From assembly GCA_964455375.1 (NCBI GenBank), contig CAYVXE010000015.1, positions 1-58,210 of the forward strand: a DNA stretch of 58,210 nucleotides. The letters are read 5' to 3'. This DNA is from CAYVXE01 sp964455375 (GTDB lineage: Bacteria; Zhuqueibacterota; Zhuqueibacteria; Oceanimicrobiales; Oceanimicrobiaceae). This document shows, piece by piece, positions 50,678-58,210 of this stretch. Below the pieces are notes generated by a model that had not been told where the DNA came from, searched no databases, and was given only the letters and a program-made list of their open reading frames with translations. Made by a program: the position numbers and the translations under genes. The number at the start of each line of letters is the position of its first letter. Within the stretch, counting starts at the first letter, position 1.

Positions 50678-53600
50678 CTATATTTTTTGTTCATTTTTAT
50701 CGATCAGCTCAACATCTAACCCCAAACCTTGCAATTCACGAATCAACACGTTGAAGGATTCCGGCAGACCTGGTTCGGGTAAATTATCGCCTTTTACAAT
50801 GGCTTCATAAACTTTGGATCTACCTCTTACGTCATCGGATTTAACGGTCAGTATTTCCTGTAACGTATGAGCTGCACCATACGCTTCCAATGCCCACACT
50901 TCCATTTCACCAAACCTCTGACCGCCAAATTGGGCTTTTCCACCAAGAGGTTGCTGTGTAATCAATGAGTAAGGTCCGATAGAACGGGCATGAATTTTAT
51001 CCTCAACAAGGTGAGAGAGTTTCAATATATAGGTATACCCAACCGTAACCGGATTATCAATTTGTTCGCCGGTTCTACCGTCATACAAAATAGACTTTCC
51101 ATCTTCCGGTAATCCTGCTTCGCGCATCTTTTCCAGAACCTCGTCATAGCTGGCACCATCAAAAACCGGTGTTGCATACTTGGTATTGAGCAATTTGGCT
51201 GCCCAGCCTAAATTGGTCTCGAATATCTGCCCCAGGTTCATACGCGATGGTACGCCTAACGGATTCAGAACAATGTCAACAGGTGTCCCGTCGGGTAAAT
51301 ACGGCATATCCTCAATGGGAACAATTTTAGCCACGACACCTTTATTCCCATGCCGTCCGGCCATTTTATCTCCCACCATGAGTTTACGCTTCTTGGCCAC
51401 ATAGACTTTAGCCAATTGAACAATTCCGGGAGGGAGTTCATCCCCCACAACAATTTTAAACTTTCTGTTTTCGTATTCTTCTTCAAGTTCACTTAACTTT
51501 GCCTGATATGCAGTCCAAATTTTTGCAACGATATCATTGGTTTCTATTTCAGACGTTAACCCTTCACTATAGTCAAGACTCTCAAAATCTATTTGCTCTA
51601 ATTTATCAGCAGTCAGAACAGTGTTTGCCCGAAATAAAACCTGTCCGGTATTCTTGTCACGGATCGTTTTTGAAGACTCGCCATCGAGAACAACAACCAG
51701 CTTTTCATCTCTGAGTTTATTGACCCGAACCTGTTCAGCGCTGTACCAATTCTCAATTTCATCCAACAATTTTTTGTCATGCTTTTTCGTTTTCGGATCT
51801 TTTTTCTTCCGGGTAAACAACTTTGTACTAATGACAACACCCTTCATTCCAGGAGGCGCTTTTAATGAAGCATCTTTTACATCTCCGGCCTTTTCACCGA
51901 AAATTGCTTTTAATAATTTTTCCTCCGGAGTGGGATCGGTCTCTCCTTTCGGAGTTACTTTACCGACCAGGATATCGCCGGGCTTGACTTCTGCACCTAC
52001 ACGAATGATGCCGTTTTCATCGAGGTCCTTTGTTGTTTCTTCACTCACATTGGGAATTTCTCTGGTCAGTTCTTCTTCGCCACGCTTGGTGTCCCGAACT
52101 TGCAACTCAAATTCCTCGATATGAATGGACGTATACACATCATCCTGGACAACCCTTTCCGACATAACGATAGCATCTTCAAAGTTATACCCGCGCCACG
52201 GCATGTACGCCACGAGGACATTTCGTCCCAATGCCAATTCTCCGTTATCCGTGGCACAGCCATCTGCCAAAACATCCCCGGTCTTTACTTCCTGACCGCT
52301 TTCTACGATAGGCCGCTGATTAATGCAAGTATCCTGGTTAGTTCTCGCAAATTTTGTTAACCGGTAACGAACATAGTTCGTATCTTCAAAATTCAGAAGC
52401 GCATCAAGGGATTTGTCATTAACTCTCTTTTTACGTTTTTCAACAACTATTCCCCTGGCACTGACTTTTTTTACAATCCCGTCAACGTCAGAAATAATCA
52501 TTGCACGGGAATCTCGTGCTACTTTCGCTTCCATGCCGGTACCCACGAGAGGCGAATCTGTTTGCAGCAGAGGTACTGCCTGGCGCTGCATGTTTGAGCC
52601 CATCAAAGCACGGTTTGCGTCATCGTGCTCAAGAAACGGTATTAAAGCCGCGGCAGCAGATACGATCTGGTTTGGAGAAACATCCATATAATGGACTTCA
52701 GCAGGTTGGACACTGGGAAAATCACCTCGAAGTCTGGACTTTACCCGGTCGCGGACAAAGTTACTTTTTTTATCAAGGGGGGCATTTGCCTGAGCAATCA
52801 CGTACTGATCTTCATCATCCGCTGAAAGATACTCGATCTTATTCAAAACTTTCCCTTTCTCCACCTTACGGTAAGGGGTTTCAATAAAACCGAAAGCATT
52901 AATTCTTGCGAAGGTCGTCAGCGACGAAATAAGACCGATATTCGGACCTTCCGGCGTTTCGATTGGGCATAAACGGCCGTAATGAGTATAGTGCACATCC
53001 CGCACTTCAAAACCGGCGCGTTCTCTGGTAAGCCCACCCGGGCCAAGCGCAGACAAGCGTCGCTTATGGGTCATTTCAGACAACGGATTCGTTTGATCCA
53101 TAAACTGAGACAACTGACTGGTGCCAAAGAATGTATTGATCACGGAAAAAATAGTCCGTGCATTTACCAGGTCCTGTGGGGTTAGATTTTCACTGTCGCG
53201 CAGGTTCATTCTTTCTTTAATGGTACGCGCCATTCTGGAAAGACCTAACGTCATTTGCGCTGCAAGCTGTTCACCAACCGTTTTAATACGCCGGTTGCCC
53301 AAATGATCGATGTCATCCGAGCCGCGTTTACCTGCACGCTGTTCCAGCAGATATTTGATGATGGCAACGATGTCATCGCGCGTTAAAACCGTCGTTTCGA
53401 TGGGAACGTCTAATTTCAGCTTACGGTTGACACGATATCGCCCGACCTGACCGAGGTCATACCTTTTCGGATTAAAAAACATACGCTCTATCAAAGCCCG
53501 TGCAGTGTCTAAATCCGGTGCATCGCCCGAGCGTAAATGCCGGTAAATTGCCTCAAGTGCATCCGCTTCAGATGCAGAGGTATCTTTCTTCAACGTATTA

Positions 53601-54472
53601 TTTATGACTTCAGGACCACGTGCACTCTCTAGGCACAGCAACTGCACTTTTTTCAGACCCGACTCTTTGATAACAGCGATGGCTTCTTCGGTTAGCTCCA
53701 CGTTCTTTTCAAGCAGCAATTCACCCGTCTCTTCATCGATGACATCTGCAATGGGAAGACGCCCAACATGTTCGGAGGTCAAATCCTTCACTTTGAATTC
53801 ATCTACCAAATTGAAAAGATCGAGAAGTTCTTTATCGGAGGAAAATCCCAAAGCTCTTAACAACGTTGTCACAGGGAATTTTTTTCGCCTGTCAATATAG
53901 ACATAAAGGACATCATTGATATCCGTCGTGAACTCGACCCAGGATCCTCTTAGAGGTATGATGCGCGCAGAATATAGTTTTGTTCCATTCGGATGTGTCA
54001 ATTCGTCGAAGAAGACACCGGGAGAACGGTGTAACTGACTGACAATGATTCGCTCTGCACCGTTAATGACAAAAGTTCCGCGATTTGTCATATATGGAAT
54101 ATTCCCAAGATACACGATTTGTTCAATGGTATCCACAAAATCATTGCTTTCACCAAACTCATCTTTCACCGACAATTTCAGTTTAGCTTTGAGTGGTACA
54201 GAGTAAGTTACACCCCGCTCTTGACATTCGAAAAGATCATATTTCGGTTTTTCAACGTAATAATCAACAAACTCCAGACAGAAATTTTCACGACTGTCTA
54301 CAATTGGAAAAATATTTTCAAAAACAGCCTGAAGACCTTTGCCAGTTCGATTCCCGGGTGGAACATCATCCTGCAAAAATTCCCGAAAACTCTTCAACTG
54401 AATATCCAACAAATCAGGCAGATCGATTACCTGAGTCAATTTGGAAAAGGACTGTCTCACATGATTCTGCAT
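50678..54472 (-). CDS. rpoB: RNA polymerase beta subunit
   Basis: 1264 residues from the ATG at 54472 (GAGGTG upstream; a GTG inside that site at 54484 would add four residues). The rifampicin region reads SQLSQFMDQTNPLSEMTHKR followed by RLSALGPGG, identical at the key positions to drug-sensitive enzymes. VAYMPWRGYNFEDAIVMSER and GDKMAGRHGNKGVVAKI are further catalytic-core signatures. It lies 36 nt after rplL, with no visible terminator between them. Confidence 0.99.
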   Translation of the reverse strand: MQNHVRQSFSKLTQVIDLPDLLDIQLKSFREFLQDDVPPGNRTGKGLQAVFENIFPIVDSRENFCLEFVDYYVEKPKYDLFECQERGVTYSVPLKAKLKLSVKDEFGESNDFVDTIEQIVYLGNIPYMTNRGTFVINGAERIIVSQLHRSPGVFFDELTHPNGTKLYSARIIPLRGSWVEFTTDINDVLYVYIDRRKKFPVTTLLRALGFSSDKELLDLFNLVDEFKVKDLTSEHVGRLPIADVIDEETGELLLEKNVELTEEAIAVIKESGLKKVQLLCLESARGPEVINNTLKKDTSASEADALEAIYRHLRSGDAPDLDTARALIERMFFNPKRYDLGQVGRYRVNRKLKLDVPIETTVLTRDDIVAIIKYLLEQRAGKRGSDDIDHLGNRRIKTVGEQLAAQMTLGLSRMARTIKERMNLRDSENLTPQDLVNARTIFSVINTFFGTSQLSQFMDQTNPLSEMTHKRRLSALGPGGLTRERAGFEVRDVHYTHYGRLCPIETPEGPNIGLISSLTTFARINAFGFIETPYRKVEKGKVLNKIEYLSADDEDQYVIAQANAPLDKKSNFVRDRVKSRLRGDFPSVQPAEVHYMDVSPNQIVSAAAALIPFLEHDDANRALMGSNMQRQAVPLLQTDSPLVGTGMEAKVARDSRAMIISDVDGIVKKVSARGIVVEKRKKRVNDKSLDALLNFEDTNYVRYRLTKFARTNQDTCINQRPIVESGQEVKTGDVLADGCATDNGELALGRNVLVAYMPWRGYNFEDAIVMSERVVQDDVYTSIHIEEFELQVRDTKRGEEELTREIPNVSEETTKDLDENGIIRVGAEVKPGDILVGKVTPKGETDPTPEEKLLKAIFGEKAGDVKDASLKAPPGMKGVVISTKLFTRKKKDPKTKKHDKKLLDEIENWYSAEQVRVNKLRDEKLVVVLDGESSKTIRDKNTGQVLFRANTVLTADKLEQIDFESLDYSEGLTSEIETNDIVAKIWTAYQAKLSELEEEYENRKFKIVVGDELPPGIVQLAKVYVAKKRKLMVGDKMAGRHGNKGVVAKIVPIEDMPYLPDGTPVDIVLNPLGVPSRMNLGQIFETNLGWAAKLLNTKYATPVFDGASYDEVLEKMREAGLPEDGKSILYDGRTGEQIDNPVTVGYTYILKLSHLVEDKIHARSIGPYSLITQQPLGGKAQFGGQRFGEMEVWALEAYGAAHTLQEILTVKSDDVRGRSKVYEAIVKGDNLPEPGLPESFNVLIRELQGLGLDVELIDKNEQKI

Positions 54473-54508
54473 ATAGTTTAACACCTCAAATTAGTAAGTG
54501 AGGAACAC

Positions 54509-54961
54509 TTATTTAACTTCTACGGTCGCACCGACTTCTTCAAGTTTACCCTTAATGTCTTCAGCTTCATCTTTTGAAACTGCTTCCTTAACGGCCTTAG
54601 GTGCTGAATCCACAAGTTCCTTCGCTTCTTTCAATCCGAGCTCGGTAATTGAACGGACAACTTTGATGACCTGAATCTTTTTGTCACCGGCGGCGGTAAG
54701 AACCACATCAAACTCTGTTTTCTCTTCGGCTGCTTCACCACCACCTGCGCCTGCAACCGGAGCGGCGGCAGCTACAACAGGTGCTTGAGCGGTAACGCCG
54801 AAACGGTCTTCAATGGCTTTCACCAATTCCGAAAGTTCCAGTACGGTCATTTTTTCAATTGCTTCCAAAATAGCATCCGCGCCACCTGCACTTTTACTGC
54901 TTTTGGTTGTTTTTTTCTTTTCTGTTTTTTCTGCTGCTGGAGCTGCTTTAGCTTCTGCCAT
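54509..54961 (-). CDS. rplL: 50S ribosomal protein L7/L12 with an N-terminal extension
   Basis: 150 residues against the usual 120-130. The normal protein begins at about residue 29 (ADAILEAIEKMTVLELSELV), with the Ala-rich hinge and the CTD (EFDVVLTAAGDKKIQVIKVV, ending GATVEVK) intact. Ahead of it is a Lys/Ala/Ser/Thr-rich stretch (AEAKAAPAAEKTEKKKTTKS). The start is firm, because GGGAGGT precedes the ATG at 54961 and no other start lies in the extension. L7/L12 forms the stalk that recruits EF-Tu and EF-G. Confidence 0.97.
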   Translation of the reverse strand: MAEAKAAPAAEKTEKKKTTKSSKSAGGADAILEAIEKMTVLELSELVKAIEDRFGVTAQAPVVAAAAPVAGAGGGEAAEEKTEFDVVLTAAGDKKIQVIKVVRSITELGLKEAKELVDSAPKAVKEAVSKDEAEDIKGKLEEVGATVEVK

Positions 54962-55006
54962 TTTAAACCTCCCTTAAATAGAGATATGAATAATTACACC
55001 AAATTC

Positions 55007-55531
55007 TTAATTTGATTCTTCTTTTTTAGTTTTCACCGCGTCTAATGCGTAGACCAGTTTGCTTGTGATAGCACCAAGTGAATGCACTAAATTAGACAAA
55101 GGTGCATTCAATACCCCGACTAATTGTCCAAGTAATTCCTGTTTTGTGGGTAGATTGGCAATTTCTTCCAATTTGTCAGTACCAATCAAAACGCCTTCAA
55201 ACAGACAGGCCTTGATTTGCACCTTATCATCTTTCTTATTAAATTCTTTCAGAACTTTTGCCGGCGCCGCCGGGTCATCCATACCAAAAGCAATCGCTGT
55301 GGGGCCCTCTAAATATTCAATCATATTTTCATGGCCTGAAGATTTCATAGAAATCCGCGCCAGGGTGTTTTTCACAACCCGGTATTGCACCGATGCATTG
55401 CTGAAAGCTCGTCTTAGCTCATTAATTTCTTCAACATTTAGTCCTTTATAATCAGTAAGCCATACACTATTGGCTTGTTGAATACTCTCGGAAACTTCGG
55501 CTACGATTTCAGCCTTTTGTTCAGTTGGCAT
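55007..55531 (-). CDS. rplJ: 50S ribosomal protein L10
   Basis: 174 residues. It anchors L7/L12 dimers to 23S rRNA. SVWLTDYKGLNVEEINELRR and YRVVKNTLARISM are diagnostic; the C-terminal helix for L7/L12 (LGAITSKLVYALDAVKTKKE) is present. It follows rplA by only 27 nt, so the long L10 leader known from E. coli is absent. ATG start. Confidence 0.98.
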   Translation of the reverse strand: MPTEQKAEIVAEVSESIQQANSVWLTDYKGLNVEEINELRRAFSNASVQYRVVKNTLARISMKSSGHENMIEYLEGPTAIAFGMDDPAAPAKVLKEFNKKDDKVQIKACLFEGVLIGTDKLEEIANLPTKQELLGQLVGVLNAPLSNLVHSLGAITSKLVYALDAVKTKKEESN

Positions 55532-55558
55532 TTTACTTTCCCAAATTATTTATTTGAT

Positions 55559-56266
55559 TTAAAGTTTATGAAAATCAGAAAGCACTTCATTTCTATCCAT
55601 TGGAATACTAGGCCCCATCGTGTTGGACAGTGAAAGTTTTTTAACATATTGACCTTTTGCCGCTGCAGGTTTTAAACGAACAACGGTTTCCAAAAATGTA
55701 ACAACATTTTCGCGGATTTGTTTGGCATCAAACGAAGCTTTGCCAATTGCCACATGCAGGATGCCATACTTATCAACACGAAAATCGATCTTGCCAGCTT
55801 TTAATTCAGTCACAGCTTTGCCTATATCCATGGTAACGGTACCACTTTTCGGATTCGGCATCAAACCGCGGGGGCCAAGAAGTTTACCCAGCTTACCAAC
55901 CTCCCCCATAACATCCGGTGTTGCAACGACGACATCGAAGTCAAACCAACCCGTTTTGATTTTTTCGATATATTCATCAAAACCAACATAATCCGCCCCT
56001 TTAGATTTTGCTTCTTCCTCTTTTGCCCCTTTTGTTAAAACAAGAACTTTTACATCCTTGCCCGTTCCATGCGGCAAAGAAACGGTACCGCGAACCACCT
56101 GGTCAGCATGACGCGGGTCGATGCCTAAATTTATCGAAACTTCAACAGACTCATCGAAATTCGCCTTTGCTGTTTTCTTAATTAGGTCGACTGCTTCGTC
56201 TAATGAATAATCCTTACCTGCTTCTATCAACAATTCTGCATTTTTATATCGTTTACCTTTTTTCAT
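55559..56266 (-). CDS. rplA: 50S ribosomal protein L1
   Basis: 235 residues. Two domains: the discontinuous domain I holds VEVSINLGIDPRHADQVVRG and the C-terminal TMGPSIPMD; domain II holds GKLGKLLGPRGLMPNPKSGT. It forms the mobile L1 stalk at the E site and in E. coli represses its own operon. ATG start, 25 nt after rplK. Confidence 0.99.
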   Translation of the reverse strand: MKKGKRYKNAELLIEAGKDYSLDEAVDLIKKTAKANFDESVEVSINLGIDPRHADQVVRGTVSLPHGTGKDVKVLVLTKGAKEEEAKSKGADYVGFDEYIEKIKTGWFDFDVVVATPDVMGEVGKLGKLLGPRGLMPNPKSGTVTMDIGKAVTELKAGKIDFRVDKYGILHVAIGKASFDAKQIRENVVTFLETVVRLKPAAAKGQYVKKLSLSNTMGPSIPMDRNEVLSDFHKL

Positions 56267-56291
56267 GACTTCTTCCTAAAATATGTTTGCA

Positions 56292-56714
56292 TTATTCAAC
56301 AACGATTCCCATACTTCTGGCAGTCCCTTCAACCATACGCATTGCTGCTTCAACGTCATTGGCATTCAGATCTTCCATTTTAATCTGGGCAATTTCCCGG
56401 ACCTGTTCACGATTCACCTTACCAACTTTGTTGCGATTCGGCTCACCCGACCCCTTTTCCAGGTTTGCAGCTTTCTTCAAAAGCACTGCTGCCGGCGGTG
56501 ATTTTGTGATAAATGTAAAAGAGCGATCAGCATAAACGGTAATGACTACCGGAATAATTGTCCCCTGCTTATCCTGGGTTTTAGCATTAAATGCCTTGCA
56601 GAATTCCATAATATTGACGCCAGCCTGTCCCAATGCCGGACCAACCGGCGGGGACGGATTAGCACTTCCAGCAGGAATCTGTAATTTAATTGTCGATAGG
56701 ATTTTTTTAGCCAT
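56292..56714 (-). CDS. rplK: 50S ribosomal protein L11
   Basis: 140 residues. KLQIPAGSANPSPPVGPALG (Pro-rich thiostrepton-contacting N-terminus) and GVNIMEFCKAFNAKT are diagnostic; the C-terminal rRNA-binding domain ends EGTARSMGIVVE. It is part of the GTPase-associated centre and is needed for RelA activation where present. 23 nt after nusG. Confidence 0.99.
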   Translation of the reverse strand: MAKKILSTIKLQIPAGSANPSPPVGPALGQAGVNIMEFCKAFNAKTQDKQGTIIPVVITVYADRSFTFITKSPPAAVLLKKAANLEKGSGEPNRNKVGKVNREQVREIAQIKMEDLNANDVEAAMRMVEGTARSMGIVVE

Positions 56715-56737
56715 GCGTACGTATTCTCCTTTCGGGC

Positions 56738-57280
56738 TTATTTTTCCAACTCTACTTGCAAAAAGTCCAGTTCAACCGGCGTGGATCGTCCAAATATACT
56801 CACCATCACTTTCAGTTTTTTCTTCTCGCGGTTGATATCCTCTACAAATCCTGTAAATTCTGAAAATGGTCCATCGGTCACTTTTATCGGGTCACCAACT
56901 TTAAAAGGAATATCCAGGACTTCCTTGCCCTCACTCTCCTCTACTCTCCCCAAAATACGGTCGATTTCCGCCTGGTGTAAAGCCTGAGGCTGATTTTTAG
57001 GTCCGACAAAATTGGTGACGCCCGGTGTATTTAAAACCACATGTTGCGTTTCTTTATCAAGATTCATTTCAACCAACATATAGCCGGGGAAAAACACTTT
57101 ATTCTTTACCCGGCGCTTCCCTTCCCGCATTTCGGTAACTTCTTCGGCAGGAATAAGAATCTGAGTTATTTTCTCCGACAGCCCGGCCAGTTCTATTTCA
57201 TTTTCCAGATAGGATTTCACCTTTTTCTCGTGACCAGAAAGAACGTGAATCGCATACCATTTTTTTATCAATTCAGTCAA
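56738..57280 (-). CDS. nusG: Transcription termination/antitermination factor NusG
   Basis: 180 residues. The NGN domain begins WYAIHVLSGHEKKVKSYLE and includes KVFFPGYMLVEM. The C-terminal KOW domain carries VGDPIKVTDGPFSEFTGFVE. It binds the polymerase clamp and links to Rho or S10. The apparent start is TTG at 57280 (AGG a few nt upstream); no in-frame ATG fits. 14 nt after secE. Confidence 0.98.
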   Translation of the reverse strand: MTELIKKWYAIHVLSGHEKKVKSYLENEIELAGLSEKITQILIPAEEVTEMREGKRRVKNKVFFPGYMLVEMNLDKETQHVVLNTPGVTNFVGPKNQPQALHQAEIDRILGRVEESEGKEVLDIPFKVGDPIKVTDGPFSEFTGFVEDINREKKKLKVMVSIFGRSTPVELDFLQVELEK

Positions 57281-57294
57281 AGACCTGACTCCAA

Positions 57295-57483
57295 TTAGAA
57301 AATAGATTTAATTAATTGCGTCAAAATCCAATCTGTACCAAATATAAATACCACAAGAAGCAATGACAAAATGATTACAATAATTGTTGACTCCCGCAAA
57401 TCGTCATACGTAGGCCAACTAACTTTTGACATCTCATGATTCACATCCGAAAAAAACTTGGCCGGTTTTTCAATTAAATTCAT
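57295..57483 (-). CDS. secE: Protein translocase subunit SecE
   Basis: 62 residues, the short single-helix bacterial form. The amphipathic KPAKFFSDVNHEMSKVSWPT is the conserved part, followed by one membrane helix (TIIVIILSLLLVVFIFG). It clamps SecY. It lies between tRNA-Trp and nusG, its standard location. Confidence 0.97.
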   Translation of the reverse strand: MNLIEKPAKFFSDVNHEMSKVSWPTYDDLRESTIIVIILSLLLVVFIFGTDWILTQLIKSIF

Positions 57484-57530
57484 GTTTCCAGTTCACCATA
57501 TTTAATGTAATTTTACGAATAAACGGTTTG

Positions 57531-57603
57531 CAGGTGAGGCAGGAATTGAACCCGCAACCCCTGGTTTTGGAGACCAGTGCTCTGCCAATTGAGCTACTCA
57601 CCT
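57531..57603 (-). tRNA. tRNA-Trp (CCA anticodon)
   Basis: 73 nt. Acceptor AGGTGAG pairs with CTCACCT, discriminator G. The D arm has GCTCAATTGGCAGAGC. The anticodon stem CTGGT/ACCAG holds the loop CTCCAAA (anticodon CCA), and the T arm is GCGGGTTCAATTCCTGC. The 3' CCA is not encoded. It sits 47 nt before secE. Confidence 0.97.
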
Positions 57604-57616
57604 GTTTCACAACCAA

Positions 57617-57766
57617 TTATCTGGTTTCTTTATGAGCCGTATGTTTGTTGCAAGTGGGACAATATTTCTTAAATTCCACCCGCGACGTGTGCTTTGTTTT
57701 ATTTTTATTGGTTGTGTAATTTCGATTTTTGCATGACGTACACTCTAATATCACCAGAACACGCAT
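57617..57766 (-). CDS. rpmG: 50S ribosomal protein L33, zinc-binding type
   Basis: 49 residues, below common ORF cut-offs. It begins MRVLVILECTSCKNRNYTTN and has KYCPTCNKHTAHKETR at the end. The two CxxC pairs (9/12 and 36/39) are the zinc-binding C+ form. GAAGG is found about 9 nt before the ATG. It is in the conserved place between the tRNA cluster and secE. Confidence 0.97.
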   Translation of the reverse strand: MRVLVILECTSCKNRNYTTNKNKTKHTSRVEFKKYCPTCNKHTAHKETR

Positions 57767-57802
57767 CTGTCAACCTTCTTTATAAATAATTTAAATGTTA
57801 AG

Positions 57803-57875
<73 letters not shown>

Positions 57876-57889
57876 GACACAAATCTCAG

Positions 57890-57962
57890 AGCGGGAGACG
57901 GGGCTCGAACCCGCGACCAACAGCTTGGAAGGCTGTGACTCTACCATCTGAGTTACTCCCGC
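57890..57962 (-). tRNA. tRNA-Gly (TCC anticodon)
   Basis: 73 nt. Acceptor GCGGGAG pairs with CTCCCGC, discriminator T. The anticodon stem ACAGC/GCTGT holds CTTCCAA (anticodon TCC), and the T arm is GCGGGTTCGAGCCCCGT. No encoded CCA. Confidence 0.97.
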
Positions 57963-58151
57963 AATAACACGCCACATTCTCTCTAAAGAACATGCAACCT
58001 ACCGGGCAATTGCAGATGAGAAATCTGGTATGTGCAAAATACAGAGCTTTCAGCTTCAGTTCGTTCAACCTTACAATAAATTGCTGCAAAACACTCTACA
58101 AGTTGACGCTCATTGGCACCTGTCTCATAACCCGCTACCCCATAAATTCAG

Positions 58152-58210
58152 TGGAGAGGGGAGGATTCGAACCTCCGAAGGCTGAGCCGACAGATTTACA
58201 GTCTGTTCCC
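58152..58210 (-). tRNA. tRNA-Tyr (GTA anticodon), 5' part beyond the window
   Basis: The visible 59 nt comprise the anticodon stem ACAGA/TCTGT with loop CTGTAAA (anticodon GTA), a long class II variable arm (CGGCTCAGCCTTCG), the T arm GGAGGTTCGAATCCTCC and the 3' acceptor CCTCTCC with discriminator A. No encoded CCA. The acceptor 5' strand and D arm are cut off. Confidence 0.93.

Noticed and set aside
57886..58089. 67-residue minus-strand ORF near the right end
   Set aside because: Its 3' half runs through the tRNA-Gly gene; no homology-like motif was recognised.
57963..58151. 189-nt spacer between tRNA-Gly and tRNA-Tyr as a hidden gene or ncRNA
   Set aside because: Open frames exist on both strands, but none has a convincing start, SD or motif; no clear promoter or hairpin was found. 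Left as an unexplained spacer.

Overview
The window is a 58 kb block from a Gram-negative-type (diderm) bacterium. It carries lptC-lptA-lptB for LPS export, a beta-barrel outer-membrane protein, a lipoprotein with a lipobox, tatC and sigma-54. No rRNA is present, so placement is an inference. The FadL/PorV-like barrel next to a lineage-specific lipoprotein and a TPR protein, the low-to-middling GC and the canonical TTGACA/TATATT promoters would suit a member of the FCB / KSB1-Calditrichota neighbourhood. Every gene I accept lies on the minus strand, so the genes are transcribed from the right end of the window to the left.

Right part, in transcription order (58210 down to 27158): a tRNA cluster (Tyr partial, Gly, Thr, Trp) with rpmG; secE-nusG-rplKAJL-rpoBC; rpsL-rpsG-fusA-tuf (str); the S10, spc and alpha operons in the classical order; and a strong terminator after rplQ. 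This is an almost complete ancestral transcription-translation superoperon. Its departures from the usual layout are the missing tuf in the tRNA cluster, no adk between secY and map, no long leader before rplJ, a terminator-like hairpin and structured leader between rpsG and fusA, and an N-terminally extended L7/L12.

Middle part (27013 down to 15277): an envelope trio (lipoprotein, beta-barrel, TPR protein); a housekeeping run glyA-nrdR-tatC-dcd-PHP-MBL-HD closed by a hairpin terminator; then rng-rplU-rpmA closed by a long hairpin that looks like a terminator and may derive from a transposon end.

Left part (15045 down to 1): a consensus promoter drives a tight eight-gene run gatC-pyrG-lptC-lptA-lptB-rpoN-hslV-hslU. 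After it come argF, a FemAB/GNAT-like protein, two glycosyltransferases, a 58-residue four-cysteine protein that falls below normal ORF cut-offs, a two-CBS protein, an FAH-family hydrolase with its own promoter, and the N-terminal part of a secreted subtilisin-like protease with two tandem propeptide-like repeats.

Most of the window is conserved core genome. I found no CRISPR array, no intact mobile element and no clear defence or biosynthetic system. The least explained parts are the envelope trio, the argF-linked transferase group and the small four-cysteine protein. Many genes, including several ribosomal ones, start with TTG; I chose starts from Shine-Dalgarno (SD) placement and family length.
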